Source: Cesiribacter andamanensis AMV16
Lineage (GTDB): Bacteria; Bacteroidota; Bacteroidia; Cytophagales; Cyclobacteriaceae
Length of the DNA stretch: 63,343 bases
NCBI RefSeq assembly: GCF_000348925.1
Contig: NZ_AODQ01000011.1
Location: forward strand, 1 to 63,343
Direction of reading: 5' to 3'
Shown: piece after piece, positions 24,920 to 33,039 of the stretch
Layout of the letters: each line of letters opens with the position of its first letter
Numbering within the stretch: position 1 is the first letter of the stretch
Notes under the pieces: model-generated
What the model saw: the letters and a program-made list of their open reading frames with translations, nothing else
Databases searched by the model: none
What the model was told of the DNA's origin: nothing
Made by a program: the position numbers and the translations under genes

Positions 24920-25963
24920 CTAGAAGCCAAGTACCTGCACATTCATGGCAAAGTTGCAGCTTTCGCAATCGCGGGCCTTGTAGGTGGCTATGCCAATCAC
25001 ATCGCCTTCCATATTCATCACCGGGCTGCCGCTGCTACCCGGGGAGATGGCCGCATCAATCTGGATTACGGCCTCCTTCATGCCCTGATCCCGCACAGCG
25101 GATACAATGCCGCGGGTAATGGTGCTTTCCAGCCCGCGGGGATTGCCCAGCACAAAGATATCGGTACCCTTGCGGGGGGTCTTGGAGGCAGGCTTCAGAA
25201 AGGGGTATTCCTCGCCCTCGGCCAGGTCTACCTTAAACACAATATAATCGTAGTTCTTATCCTTGGCAATGATATCGGTAACGCGGTAGCGGCTGCCATT
25301 GGCGGTACGGATCATCCACTCGGTACCGCCTTCAAACACATGGTAGTTGCTTACGCACAGGCCGTTTTCCTGCAGAAAGAAACCAGTACCCTGGCTTACG
25401 GTCTTGCCCTTTTCATCGCGGCCCAGCACCAGAAACACGCACTGCTCGGCATACTCCACCAGATCGGCAAAGCTGGAGAACTCGGTCTTTACCGGGGTGG
25501 TGGTAATGGGTTTGAGCGATTTTTTTACCGGCCCGGCTTCGGGTATGTTTTCAGAGGGGCGGTGGGTGGTAAGGGTAGAATAGGAAGAGAATACCCGCAG
25601 GCTGTCGGTGAGCCAGGCATCATTCATAGAGGCCAGGCCATGCTGCAGGATCTGTGCATTCAGGTGCAGGCCATCTACGGTGGCGTAGCCCCATACTTCC
25701 TGGGCCTCGCTGGTATTGGGGTAGTTGCTGCGGTCAAACACCACCCGTACCTTGTTGTGCAGGGCCTTGTCTTCCAGGTACTCCTGGCTGGCACTGCTGG
25801 GCTCTACGCCAATCAGATGCACCTTTTTGCCGCTTTTCAGCACAAGGGTATTACCGTCTTCTACCTGCACCACATAGTGCGGGATGTCTTCAAAATCTGT
25901 ACTGCAGGCTACTGCTCCTAGTGCAAACAGACCTGCCAACCAACTAGTTCTCCAATTCTTCAT
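24920..25963 (-). CDS. Lipoprotein fusing a nuclease-like (SNase) domain to a trypsin-like serine protease
   Basis: 347 residues, last gene of the operon. A lipoprotein signal ends at Cys20 (LGAVAC). Residues 30-125 resemble a staphylococcal-nuclease-type OB fold (VEDGNTLVLKSGKKVHLIGV ... LNAQILQHGLAS), but the expected catalytic Arg and Glu positions are not conserved (VHL for VRL, WGY where RYGR is usual), so it is probably a binding domain. Residues 170-347 are a trypsin/S1C-like protease with His208 (SNYHVFEGG), Asp239 (NYDYIVF) and Ser311 in SPGSSGSP. No PDZ domain follows. Its start overlaps the restored end of the MotB-like gene by 20 bases, so it is translationally coupled to the motor genes. 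Predicted location: periplasm, membrane-anchored. Confidence 0.9.
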   Translation of the reverse strand: MKNWRTSWLAGLFALGAVACSTDFEDIPHYVVQVEDGNTLVLKSGKKVHLIGVEPSSASQEYLEDKALHNKVRVVFDRSNYPNTSEAQEVWGYATVDGLHLNAQILQHGLASMNDAWLTDSLRVFSSYSTLTTHRPSENIPEAGPVKKSLKPITTTPVKTEFSSFADLVEYAEQCVFLVLGRDEKGKTVSQGTGFFLQENGLCVSNYHVFEGGTEWMIRTANGSRYRVTDIIAKDKNYDYIVFKVDLAEGEEYPFLKPASKTPRKGTDIFVLGNPRGLESTITRGIVSAVRDQGMKEAVIQIDAAISPGSSGSPVMNMEGDVIGIATYKARDCESCNFAMNVQVLGF

Positions 25964-26119
25964 GCTCCCGTTGCTGTAATTGCCCCGTTTTGGGGATTAT
26001 CTGGATTAGAAACCTCCTGTTCTTTCCTTCTTCCGTAGTGCCATGGCGACCGCTGCCCCAAATTCCGCTTCCTGCAATGATCACCTCAAAATTATCTTTA
26101 TCAAAGATGATGCCCTTAT
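25944..26119 (-). pseudogene. Out-of-frame C-terminal end of the MotB-like protein
   Basis: Downstream of the TGA at 26120 the shifted frame encodes NKGIIFDKDNFEVIIAGSG, then GRHGTTEEGKNRRFLIQIIP, ending GELEN-like at the stop at 25944. NRRF followed by a beta-strand is the usual end of an OmpA-type peptidoglycan-binding domain. Adding one G to make CTC-TGG-AAT at 26120-26122 joins it to the upstream frame. The apparent 156-base gap before the protease gene is therefore coding. Confidence 0.82.
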
Positions 26120-26629
26120 TCAGAGGGTGGTGAGCGCAAGCGCCCGCTGATAACTTAATAGATACGTACGCTGAATAAATTCCGGGTCCTGATTGATTTC
26201 CTGATTTTTTGGATCGCGGGCCGCCATTCCTTCTACAACAACAAGGTACTTCACATCCAGCTCATTCGCAATAGAGGCCCGGTCTGCCTCCTCCAGCAGG
26301 GCTTGTAACTGTTTGCCCGCTTCTACTAAGTTTTTGGTATATTTTTGAGGTATCTGGTACCCCCACTGTTCAAACTGAACCGGCACCATAAGCTCATAGC
26401 GCTGATTTTGGGGCTGAAACTCGAAATAAGGGCTTTCATCCAACCTATGTAAGGCTTGTTCCAATTCTTTAATTTTTTTGTAGTTGGTGGCCCATAATTC
26501 CAGCTGCTCTTCCCGCTGGCGAAAAAGCCTGAAACTCAAAACAAAGAGCACCATCATCACTACAAAAAGGGCTGTGAGCAGATCGGCATAGCTGGGCCAG
26601 AAAAAGCCTGAGGAAGCGCGCATCGACAT
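26120..26629 (-). CDS. MotB/ZorB-like stator protein with OmpA-type domain (frameshifted)
   Basis: 169 residues as read, about 227 when the one-base frameshift at 26120-26122 is repaired. A short cytoplasmic tail leads into one membrane helix, FFWPSYADLLTALFVVMMVL, whose Asp16 occupies the place of the ion-binding Asp of MotB and ZorB. A coiled-coil stem (residues 35-62) and a periplasmic domain follow. YLLSYQRALAL matches the SxxRA helix of OmpA/MotB peptidoglycan-binding domains, and the repaired end supplies NRRF. It should pair with the 26644 protein to form an ion-driven stator tied to the cell wall. As it stands, the peptidoglycan-binding domain is cut short. Confidence 0.85.
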   Translation of the reverse strand: MSMRASSGFFWPSYADLLTALFVVMMVLFVLSFRLFRQREEQLELWATNYKKIKELEQALHRLDESPYFEFQPQNQRYELMVPVQFEQWGYQIPQKYTKNLVEAGKQLQALLEEADRASIANELDVKYLVVVEGMAARDPKNQEINQDPEFIQRTYLLSYQRALALTTL

Positions 26630-26643
26630 GTCAGGTTTTTTGG

Positions 26644-28278
26644 TTAACGGCCACCCAATAAACGCTGCATCCAGCTCTTGCGTTCATTGAGCTGCTGCAT
26701 ATGACCATTTAATAGCTCCATTTCTTTGAGCAGGCGGCCCTGGGTCTGGCCATCCTGGTTGATCTTGCGAATGAGGTACTGCTGGCTTTCCAGCAGGTGT
26801 TTGAGCGTTTCGGCAAAGAGCTCCCGCATGCTTTGCACATCCTCTTCCATCTGGTGAATGGGCTGCAGCTGGTCGGCAATCTTCTGGTACACATTTTCAC
26901 TTCTGAGCCGCTCGAAGTGCTGGCGCAGCTGCTCGCCGGCATCCTGCTCTTCGCGCTGCATCACCTGCAGGCGGCGCTGCACCAGGCGGCCAATCTCGTC
27001 GCCCGCTTCTATAAAGTGCTGCTCTATGCCGCGGGTGAGGCGTTCCATTTTCTCCTCATGCTGGGCCAGATAGCCCAGCTGCCGGCGGATCAGCTCCTCA
27101 TTCTGGCGCAGATAGCCCTGCACATCGTCCAGCTGGCGCAGGTGGCTTACTATTTCCCGAATGTCGGAGGCCGCCTCCCGGCCGGTTTCCATGCTTTCGT
27201 TGAGGCGCTGCAGGTACTGGCCAAAGCGCTCAAACATGGTTTCATTCTGCTTGATCTGGTCAAAGAACTTCAGGTTGGCCTCCGTAAGCTGGGTGTAGTC
27301 CGACTCCTGCAGGCTAACTAAGAAACGCTCCTGCAGGCCTACATATTGGTTCAGGTTGGCAAAAACCGCTTTAAAATCGCTGACCCGCTGAAAAAAGTCC
27401 TGGTTAAAGCTGTCCAGCACCACTTTAAGATTATCCAGGCCCTGGCTCAGATCCGACTGTAGCTGGGGCAGCAGCTGAAGCTGCAAAAAGCTGAGCCAGT
27501 CATTGAGGCGGGCCGTGGCCTGCCGGTAGGCCTGCCGGTAGGCCAGGTTACTCAGCAGGGTAAAGAGCAGACCAAAAAAGCTGCCGCCCATGGCCACCAC
27601 CACCCCCAGTAAAAAGCGCTCAATGGCGTCATCGGTAATGCCATCGGTCACAATGGCGCCCAGGCCCAGAATCACCCCCAGAAAGGTGCCCAGCAGGCCT
27701 ATGTACAGGGGAGTAGCTACACTGGATTGCAGGGCGGTAGCTTCGGTCTCCAGCTTGCGCTGGCTCATGTCCCGCAGCCCTTCCAGGCCCGCTACCGTAC
27801 CCCTGCTCCCCTGCAAAAAGGCCCAGATCTCGGTGAGCAGTTCGCCAAAGGCCGGCGAGGGGTCCTGAGCAGCCGGCAGCATCAGGGGCTTAGCGGTTGG
27901 GGATGCCTGCTGCTCCTGCAGCAGCTGAAAGCCCGGCTTTTGGGGCAGCTGCTCCACTTCCTGCTGGCTGAGCAGATAGGTGGTTGGGGCACCGCCTGCC
28001 CGGGGGCTTTCTTCTACAATCCAGAATTCGCCATCGCGGCCCCTGAGCTGCTGTTGCTTATCAGGCTCCTGGGCCAGCACAAAGGGGGCTCCCCCCAGCA
28101 GCAGCTCCTGCGGAGAGCGGGCCAGGCTGGCGCGGGCCTGTTGCTCGGGCTCCAGCCGCAGCTGGTCTTTTTGAGGAAAAAGAAGGGCCAGTGCAGCGGC
28201 CTGCTGCCGGTTTTGCCAGTACACCCGCAGCTGCAGGCCAATAATAAGGAGGATGACGAGGATTTCAAGTACGATCAT
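26644..28278 (-). CDS. MotA/TolQ/ZorA-like proton-channel protein with long coiled-coil tail
   Basis: 544 residues. One membrane helix (1-19) anchors the N-terminus, and residues 30-160 form a Gln-rich soluble domain. Two further helices, 188-211 (ATPLYIGLLGTFLGVILGLGA) and 222-245 (FLLGVVVAMGGSFFGLLFTLL), are the channel signature of the MotA/TolQ/ExbB superfamily. Residues 250-544 are almost entirely coiled coil. A long cytoplasmic tail on a MotA-like core is the hallmark of ZorA of the Zorya defence system. The MotB-like partner begins 14 bases downstream. ZorC, ZorD and ZorE are absent, so this is a ZorAB-like motor in another setting. Confidence 0.88.
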   Translation of the reverse strand: MIVLEILVILLIIGLQLRVYWQNRQQAAALALLFPQKDQLRLEPEQQARASLARSPQELLLGGAPFVLAQEPDKQQQLRGRDGEFWIVEESPRAGGAPTTYLLSQQEVEQLPQKPGFQLLQEQQASPTAKPLMLPAAQDPSPAFGELLTEIWAFLQGSRGTVAGLEGLRDMSQRKLETEATALQSSVATPLYIGLLGTFLGVILGLGAIVTDGITDDAIERFLLGVVVAMGGSFFGLLFTLLSNLAYRQAYRQATARLNDWLSFLQLQLLPQLQSDLSQGLDNLKVVLDSFNQDFFQRVSDFKAVFANLNQYVGLQERFLVSLQESDYTQLTEANLKFFDQIKQNETMFERFGQYLQRLNESMETGREAASDIREIVSHLRQLDDVQGYLRQNEELIRRQLGYLAQHEEKMERLTRGIEQHFIEAGDEIGRLVQRRLQVMQREEQDAGEQLRQHFERLRSENVYQKIADQLQPIHQMEEDVQSMRELFAETLKHLLESQQYLIRKINQDGQTQGRLLKEMELLNGHMQQLNERKSWMQRLLGGR

Positions 28279-28281
28279 GGC

Positions 28282-29586
28282 TTACTCAAAGCGAACCCTG
28301 GCTTTTTGAATAATCTTCCAGACACTCCCTTCTTTGCGCAGCCGCCCCTTTTGTTCGTTTACCACCCGGCTGGGGTTCTCTTCCATGCCGGAAAAATCAC
28401 AGCCTTCTTCAAAAAAGCTCATGCCGTTTTGCATGGCATAGCGCTGTATTTCGGGATCTTCGGTTACCCAATAGTCGGCTTCGCCCTGCGGGGCTCCCCC
28501 CAGGCGAATGGTATACAGGCTATCGCGCTGCCGCTCCCGGCTGAGCTCATGCTGGTGAAACCCGCCCCTGAAGGGCATTTTATCATAATACAGCCCGGCG
28601 GTATCTTCTGTTCCGGCACTTCGCTCAGCAGCTGCCGAAGGGGGGGCTGGCTGGGCCTGAACGGCTGGCTGCTCCGGCGGAGGAGGCAATGTAGGGGACG
28701 TCTGCACTGGCGGTTGCTGCTGTTGCTGCCCGGGCTGCTGCGAGGGCTTGGGAGTATTGGCCAGCCGGGCAGCGGGCTCGGGCTTGCTTTGCTTCAGCTC
28801 TTCCTTTACCACCTTGCGCACCTCCAGCTCCGAGAGGGCTTTTTTAGCAGAAGGGGGCGCCGGGGCCTGCAGGTTGGCGATCATAAATTCATTTACCTGC
28901 TTCTCCAGGGTGCGAAACTCCCGTTTCATGCGGCTGTGGCGCTCTTCGTATTCTCTGACCCGCCAGATGCCAAAACCCGTCAGCACGAGCAGCAACAGCC
29001 ATTGCAGGATCTCATTCCAGGGCAGGGGGCCAGAACCGGTATCGGCCTGGCTGGCGCCGGCTACAGGGGGATACAGGGCTTCGTTGCTCTCCTCCTCCTC
29101 AGGTCTGCTGCCGGCCAGGGGGTCGGCAGAGCCGGAAGGGGCTGGCTCAGGATCGGTCTGGCGCACCAGCAGCAACAGTTGTTGCTGCAGGCTGTCTACC
29201 CCCTGCAGGCGGGCGGGGCTGTTGCGCCGTACGGGCGACTGCCGCAGGCGGTTGGTGATTTCGCTCACCAGCTTTTGCAGCCGGGCTTCGGTGGTGGCAT
29301 AGCCCTGATAAATGGCGGGTTTGTCTACCCCATTTAGGAGGCGCAGCACGCCCAGGCTGCCATCGGTACGGGTCATGGAAGCCCGCAACCCCTCCCAGCT
29401 CTGGCAGTTGAGGCTGGGCAGCAGGCTATCGGCCTGGTTATCTTCATACACAAAGCGGGTGGTTTCGCACCAGATGCGCAGCCGGCCCTGGGCAAAGGCG
29501 GCACTATCGGCCGGCGCCTGGGCAAAAAGGGGCTGGGCATACAGGCAAAGCAGCAGGGCCAGCAGGCTGAGTCGGTTAGCGGTCAT
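28282..29586 (-). CDS. Membrane protein with Pro/Gln-rich linker, operon component of unknown function
   Basis: 434 residues. A signal peptide (LSLLALLLCLYAQPLFAQ) leads to an extracytoplasmic domain of ~160 residues. A membrane helix (192-208, WLLLLVLTGFGIW) and a short coiled coil (212-235) follow, then a Pro/Gln-rich flexible linker (264-330) and a C-terminal domain of ~100 residues (YYDKMPFRGGFHQHELSRE ... RLRKEGSVWKIIQKARVRF). The topology puts the first domain in the periplasm and the linker and last domain in the cytoplasm, fitting a bridge between motor and cytoskeletal NTPases. It overlaps the upstream gene by ATGA and is three bases from the MotA-like gene. No family recognised. Confidence 0.85.
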   Translation of the reverse strand: MTANRLSLLALLLCLYAQPLFAQAPADSAAFAQGRLRIWCETTRFVYEDNQADSLLPSLNCQSWEGLRASMTRTDGSLGVLRLLNGVDKPAIYQGYATTEARLQKLVSEITNRLRQSPVRRNSPARLQGVDSLQQQLLLLVRQTDPEPAPSGSADPLAGSRPEEEESNEALYPPVAGASQADTGSGPLPWNEILQWLLLLVLTGFGIWRVREYEERHSRMKREFRTLEKQVNEFMIANLQAPAPPSAKKALSELEVRKVVKEELKQSKPEPAARLANTPKPSQQPGQQQQQPPVQTSPTLPPPPEQPAVQAQPAPPSAAAERSAGTEDTAGLYYDKMPFRGGFHQHELSRERQRDSLYTIRLGGAPQGEADYWVTEDPEIQRYAMQNGMSFFEEGCDFSGMEENPSRVVNEQKGRLRKEGSVWKIIQKARVRFE

Positions 29587-32500
29587 AGTGGGCCTTGTAG
29601 ATTTCCTTTGACCAGTTCGTAAAGGGTATGGTAAATCGGGTAGAAGAACAGGGTCTCCGGCAGCGGCTTTTCGGCCATGTTGCGGTGCTCCAGCAGGCGG
29701 TTCATGCCCAGGTGCAGGCTGTCGCTTAGCTTGCTGCTGATGGTCTTGCGCAGCCAGGGCAGGTCGGCCTCTATGGCAAAATCATCAAAGAAGCGTGTAA
29801 GCTTGTCGTTGCCCAGCACCAGATCAAAGAAGGCCTGGGCATTTTCCAGTACCCCCTGCTGCACGGCCTGATCGGCCTCCTGGTATCGAAGCGGGGTTTC
29901 GTACAGGTTCTGTCCCTGCCCGGTGCCCAGCATTTTAATGGGCTTGACCCCTTCATAATTGTGGATCTCCGGATTGAAGAACACCCCGCCATTGGCGGTG
30001 GCTTCCTTGGGCTTTTTGGCCTGAATGATGCGGAAATTTTCCGGCACCGGTTTCTGGCACACTTCTTCCAGCAGCACCCGCGTAAGCCGCTCCAGGCTGC
30101 TGGTATTGCTGCCACCGCTCAGGAAGTTGAGGTACAGGCTGCCCTTGCCGCTAAAGGTCATGTAGCGGGGTATGGCCAGGCCCAGATAGTTGATGGTTTG
30201 GGCGCTGTGGTAGATAATGGCCGTATAGTGCAGGTAAAACAGCACCCGCAGGTAACGCGCCCGGATGAACACATTGTTAAAAATGGCCGGATCTACGCTA
30301 TTGAAGATGTCGTTGAACACATCGGCCGAAGTCTGGCTGATAGACTTTGCCTTAAAGGGCTTATCGGCCAGCTTCTGGTAGGCCTGCAAAAAGCCGTTGT
30401 CAATGGTAGAGATCTTGTTAAAGCCATCGCCCCAGAGCGCGTAGCCCGCAAAGCGGAAAGACGAGCCCCAGGCCGGCTGCTGCTCTACAAAAAAGAGAAT
30501 GTCGGTAGAGCCACCGCCAATGTCAATGTTCAGCAGGTGATCGTGCCGGGTGGGCACCACCTCCCCGGCCGATGCCAGGTAGTAGTAGGGCGCGGCCGAC
30601 TCGGTCAGGTGCAGGGGGGTACGCTGGCTGCGGAAAATGTGCTGGTAGTTGCGCGTCCATTTCTCCTCAAAAAGATTGAAGGCAAAGGCATCCAGGCTTA
30701 GGGGCGAGAACCACACCAGGCGCGTTTGCTCCAGGATGCCATCATTGAGCGCCACCTTGTGCTTGATAAGGCGCAGCAGCTCCCGGAAAAAGACATCAAT
30801 ACGGTCGTTGCCCTTGCGGTCCAGCTCGGTATTCCACTTGAGCTCGGTCTTGTAGGCGGTATGGGCAGGCACATCCAGCTCTTTGTTGATGCCAAAGCCT
30901 ATGTTGATGTTGCCCAGCATATCGGTAGGCCGGGCGGTAAAATCACTTACCTCGCAGCTGGCCGTACGAATGGGGAAATGCACCTCGGCCCCGCTGGCCT
31001 GCCCCCCGATGAGGTAAGGAACAAACTCGCGGTTCACCACCGTATCAATCTCCATGGCCCGGTGCAGGGAAGCCTGCTTGAAGCGCTGCAGGGGCAGCAG
31101 GCCGGGTTCATCCGAAGGTTTGTTGAGCATGACCAGCTGCTGATCGCTCTCCTCAATGGTAAAGGGTTGTGGCGCCACGGTATTGCCGGTGGTGTAGGCA
31201 ATGTGGGTGTTGGTGGTGCCAAAATCAATGGAAAAGGTAAAGCGCTTGGTGCCGGGGCCTACCTCCTGCCATTTGGGCACCAGCAGGCCCCGCACCGGCT
31301 CCTGGCCCCGCTCGGTAGCGGGGTGGATGATCTCGGCAAAATCAAAATGGGTATTGCTTACCTCATAGTAAGTAGAGCCGTAGGAGCCCTCCTGCTTGCT
31401 GATGCGGCGGGTCTTGCGTACCCCCCTACCCTCGGCCGGTTTTCCCTCGGGGGTTTCGCGCAGAATCTGGTTCTCCAGGTAAAACTGCATGTCGAACTCT
31501 CCAAAGGCGGCCTGTCCGCTTACCTCCAGGTCTACCAGCATCACCTTATAATAATCATTATAGGCGGCATCGGGCAGTTTCATGAAGGGGAATACCCCCA
31601 GGCCCAGGCGGGCATCCATGATCTTGCCTTTTTTGGGGATCTCCTGCCCGCTGGCATCGCGGGGGTTCTGCGGATTTTCGTAGTAGATCTTTTCAAAGAG
31701 AATCTGCCCCCGCTTAACCGGCACGGCCAGCTGCACTTTTACATAGGCCGGGTCTACAATAAAGGTGAGGTATTTATCCAGCTCCCGGAAGCTGAAATAC
31801 TGGAAATATTCCCGCTTGATGGGCAGCAGGTAATTGAAGCGAAACAGGCGCTCCCGCTCGGCTCCGTTCTGGTACTGCACACGCCCGTAGTTAAAGCGCT
31901 CGGTGTTGAGCTCGTAGGGCAGCTCCAGCAGATAGTCTTCCAGAAAATCGCCGGTGGTCAGGTAGGGGTATTTATCGGACAGGCCGGGCAGTATGCGGCT
32001 TTCAGCAGGGGCACTGTCCTTCAGGGGTACATCGGTCTCCTGCTGCCAGGGGCCGGACACATAATTCCAGCCCGGGTAATGGCCCGATTTAAGAATAAGG
32101 GGCAGACGGTCGGTGGCAGGGGTGCGGCTGGGCTGCAGCACAAAATCACTTACGGCCGCCACATTGATGTTACCGGCCGGGGCCGAGGCCAGGCGTACCT
32201 CCCCTACCGCCACCTGGCTGTTGGTATCGTCCCGCAGGGCCTCATACTCGTTCAGGAAGTTATCGGGCCCGTAGCCGGCCTCAAACTGCAGCTGGTTGAG
32301 CTGCTGCTGCAGCTGGGGCTCTGCCTGGCGCTGCGAGAGGGTCAGGTACTCATACATGGGCTGGCACTTGCCCTTTAGGATCGGCCAGGCCTGAAAGAGC
32401 TTGCTCAGGTAGAGCTGAAAATCATCGGGCCGCTGGTAGAGGGGCACCGGGCTCTCAAAAAGGCGGTAGCCCTTGCTGCTGCTTAGGTCCAGCCCGCCCA

Positions 32501-33026
32501 GATCGGGCAGGGTAAACACCAGCGTAAAGGGGCTGGTGCCGGCTATGATCTTGTAGTTGTAGTAGATCAGGTATACATCCGTAAAGCCGGCAAAGGGGCT
32601 TTTGGGATTAGTGTAATTTAGGAACAGCTGCAGCGTGTTGGCCAGCAGCTGGTGCTGGGGGGTGGCGCTGAGCTGCTGTAGCTTTTCATTGATGTTCCAG
32701 CGGCGGATGAGCAGGCGCTTTTCGGCCTGCTGGTATTTCTGAAAGTTGTAGAGCAGCTCCAGCACATCCAGGCATTGGGACACCATGCGGTGGTAAATGG
32801 TATTGTCGCTGAGGTCCTGCCTGGGCGAGTTCACCACAAACTCAAAGGCCGTGCGGAACAGGTGCATGCGCGCCAGCGGCGAGGGAATAGAGGTAGACAC
32901 CCGCCTGGCCCGGCCCCCGCTGGGGTCTGAGATGTGCTGAATCAGGCTGCTGTCGATCTGAACACTTTGCTTCCAGCCTTCCAGTTCGGTAGAAGCATTC
33001 GTATGGAGTCGGAGTACTTTCGCCAT
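29583..33026 (-). CDS. Giant actin/Hsp70-fold ATPase
   Basis: 1147 residues. The first ~590 residues are a novel-looking mixed region with many aromatic and charged residues and no signal peptide. An actin/Hsp70-type nucleotide-binding domain follows: phosphate-1 motif IDFGTTNTHIAY near residue 600, phosphate-2 motif NIDIGGGSTDILFF near 834, and a possible adenosine motif FSGKGSLYLNFLSGG near 958. The order and spacing suit the ASKHA fold, with similarity in style to the SrfB family of large Hsp70-like proteins. It should bind and hydrolyse ATP in the cytoplasm and may polymerise or act as a chaperone. It lies 13 bases after the tubulin-like gene. Confidence 0.88.
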   Translation of the reverse strand: MAKVLRLHTNASTELEGWKQSVQIDSSLIQHISDPSGGRARRVSTSIPSPLARMHLFRTAFEFVVNSPRQDLSDNTIYHRMVSQCLDVLELLYNFQKYQQAEKRLLIRRWNINEKLQQLSATPQHQLLANTLQLFLNYTNPKSPFAGFTDVYLIYYNYKIIAGTSPFTLVFTLPDLGGLDLSSSKGYRLFESPVPLYQRPDDFQLYLSKLFQAWPILKGKCQPMYEYLTLSQRQAEPQLQQQLNQLQFEAGYGPDNFLNEYEALRDDTNSQVAVGEVRLASAPAGNINVAAVSDFVLQPSRTPATDRLPLILKSGHYPGWNYVSGPWQQETDVPLKDSAPAESRILPGLSDKYPYLTTGDFLEDYLLELPYELNTERFNYGRVQYQNGAERERLFRFNYLLPIKREYFQYFSFRELDKYLTFIVDPAYVKVQLAVPVKRGQILFEKIYYENPQNPRDASGQEIPKKGKIMDARLGLGVFPFMKLPDAAYNDYYKVMLVDLEVSGQAAFGEFDMQFYLENQILRETPEGKPAEGRGVRKTRRISKQEGSYGSTYYEVSNTHFDFAEIIHPATERGQEPVRGLLVPKWQEVGPGTKRFTFSIDFGTTNTHIAYTTGNTVAPQPFTIEESDQQLVMLNKPSDEPGLLPLQRFKQASLHRAMEIDTVVNREFVPYLIGGQASGAEVHFPIRTASCEVSDFTARPTDMLGNINIGFGINKELDVPAHTAYKTELKWNTELDRKGNDRIDVFFRELLRLIKHKVALNDGILEQTRLVWFSPLSLDAFAFNLFEEKWTRNYQHIFRSQRTPLHLTESAAPYYYLASAGEVVPTRHDHLLNIDIGGGSTDILFFVEQQPAWGSSFRFAGYALWGDGFNKISTIDNGFLQAYQKLADKPFKAKSISQTSADVFNDIFNSVDPAIFNNVFIRARYLRVLFYLHYTAIIYHSAQTINYLGLAIPRYMTFSGKGSLYLNFLSGGSNTSSLERLTRVLLEEVCQKPVPENFRIIQAKKPKEATANGGVFFNPEIHNYEGVKPIKMLGTGQGQNLYETPLRYQEADQAVQQGVLENAQAFFDLVLGNDKLTRFFDDFAIEADLPWLRKTISSKLSDSLHLGMNRLLEHRNMAEKPLPETLFFYPIYHTLYELVKGNLQGPL

Positions 33027-33039
33027 AAAAAAGGGGGTA

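Noticed and set aside
25944-28278. Assignment as a canonical Zorya defence system
   Set aside because: ZorC, ZorD and ZorE are missing and the neighbours are cytoskeletal NTPases and a vWA protein; only the motor pair resembles Zorya.
25944-28278. Assignment as flagellar stator genes motAB or as tolQR/exbBD
   Set aside because: No flagellar genes or TonB/TolA nearby, the channel protein has a coiled-coil tail of ~290 residues, and the partner has a larger OmpA-type domain than TolR/ExbD.
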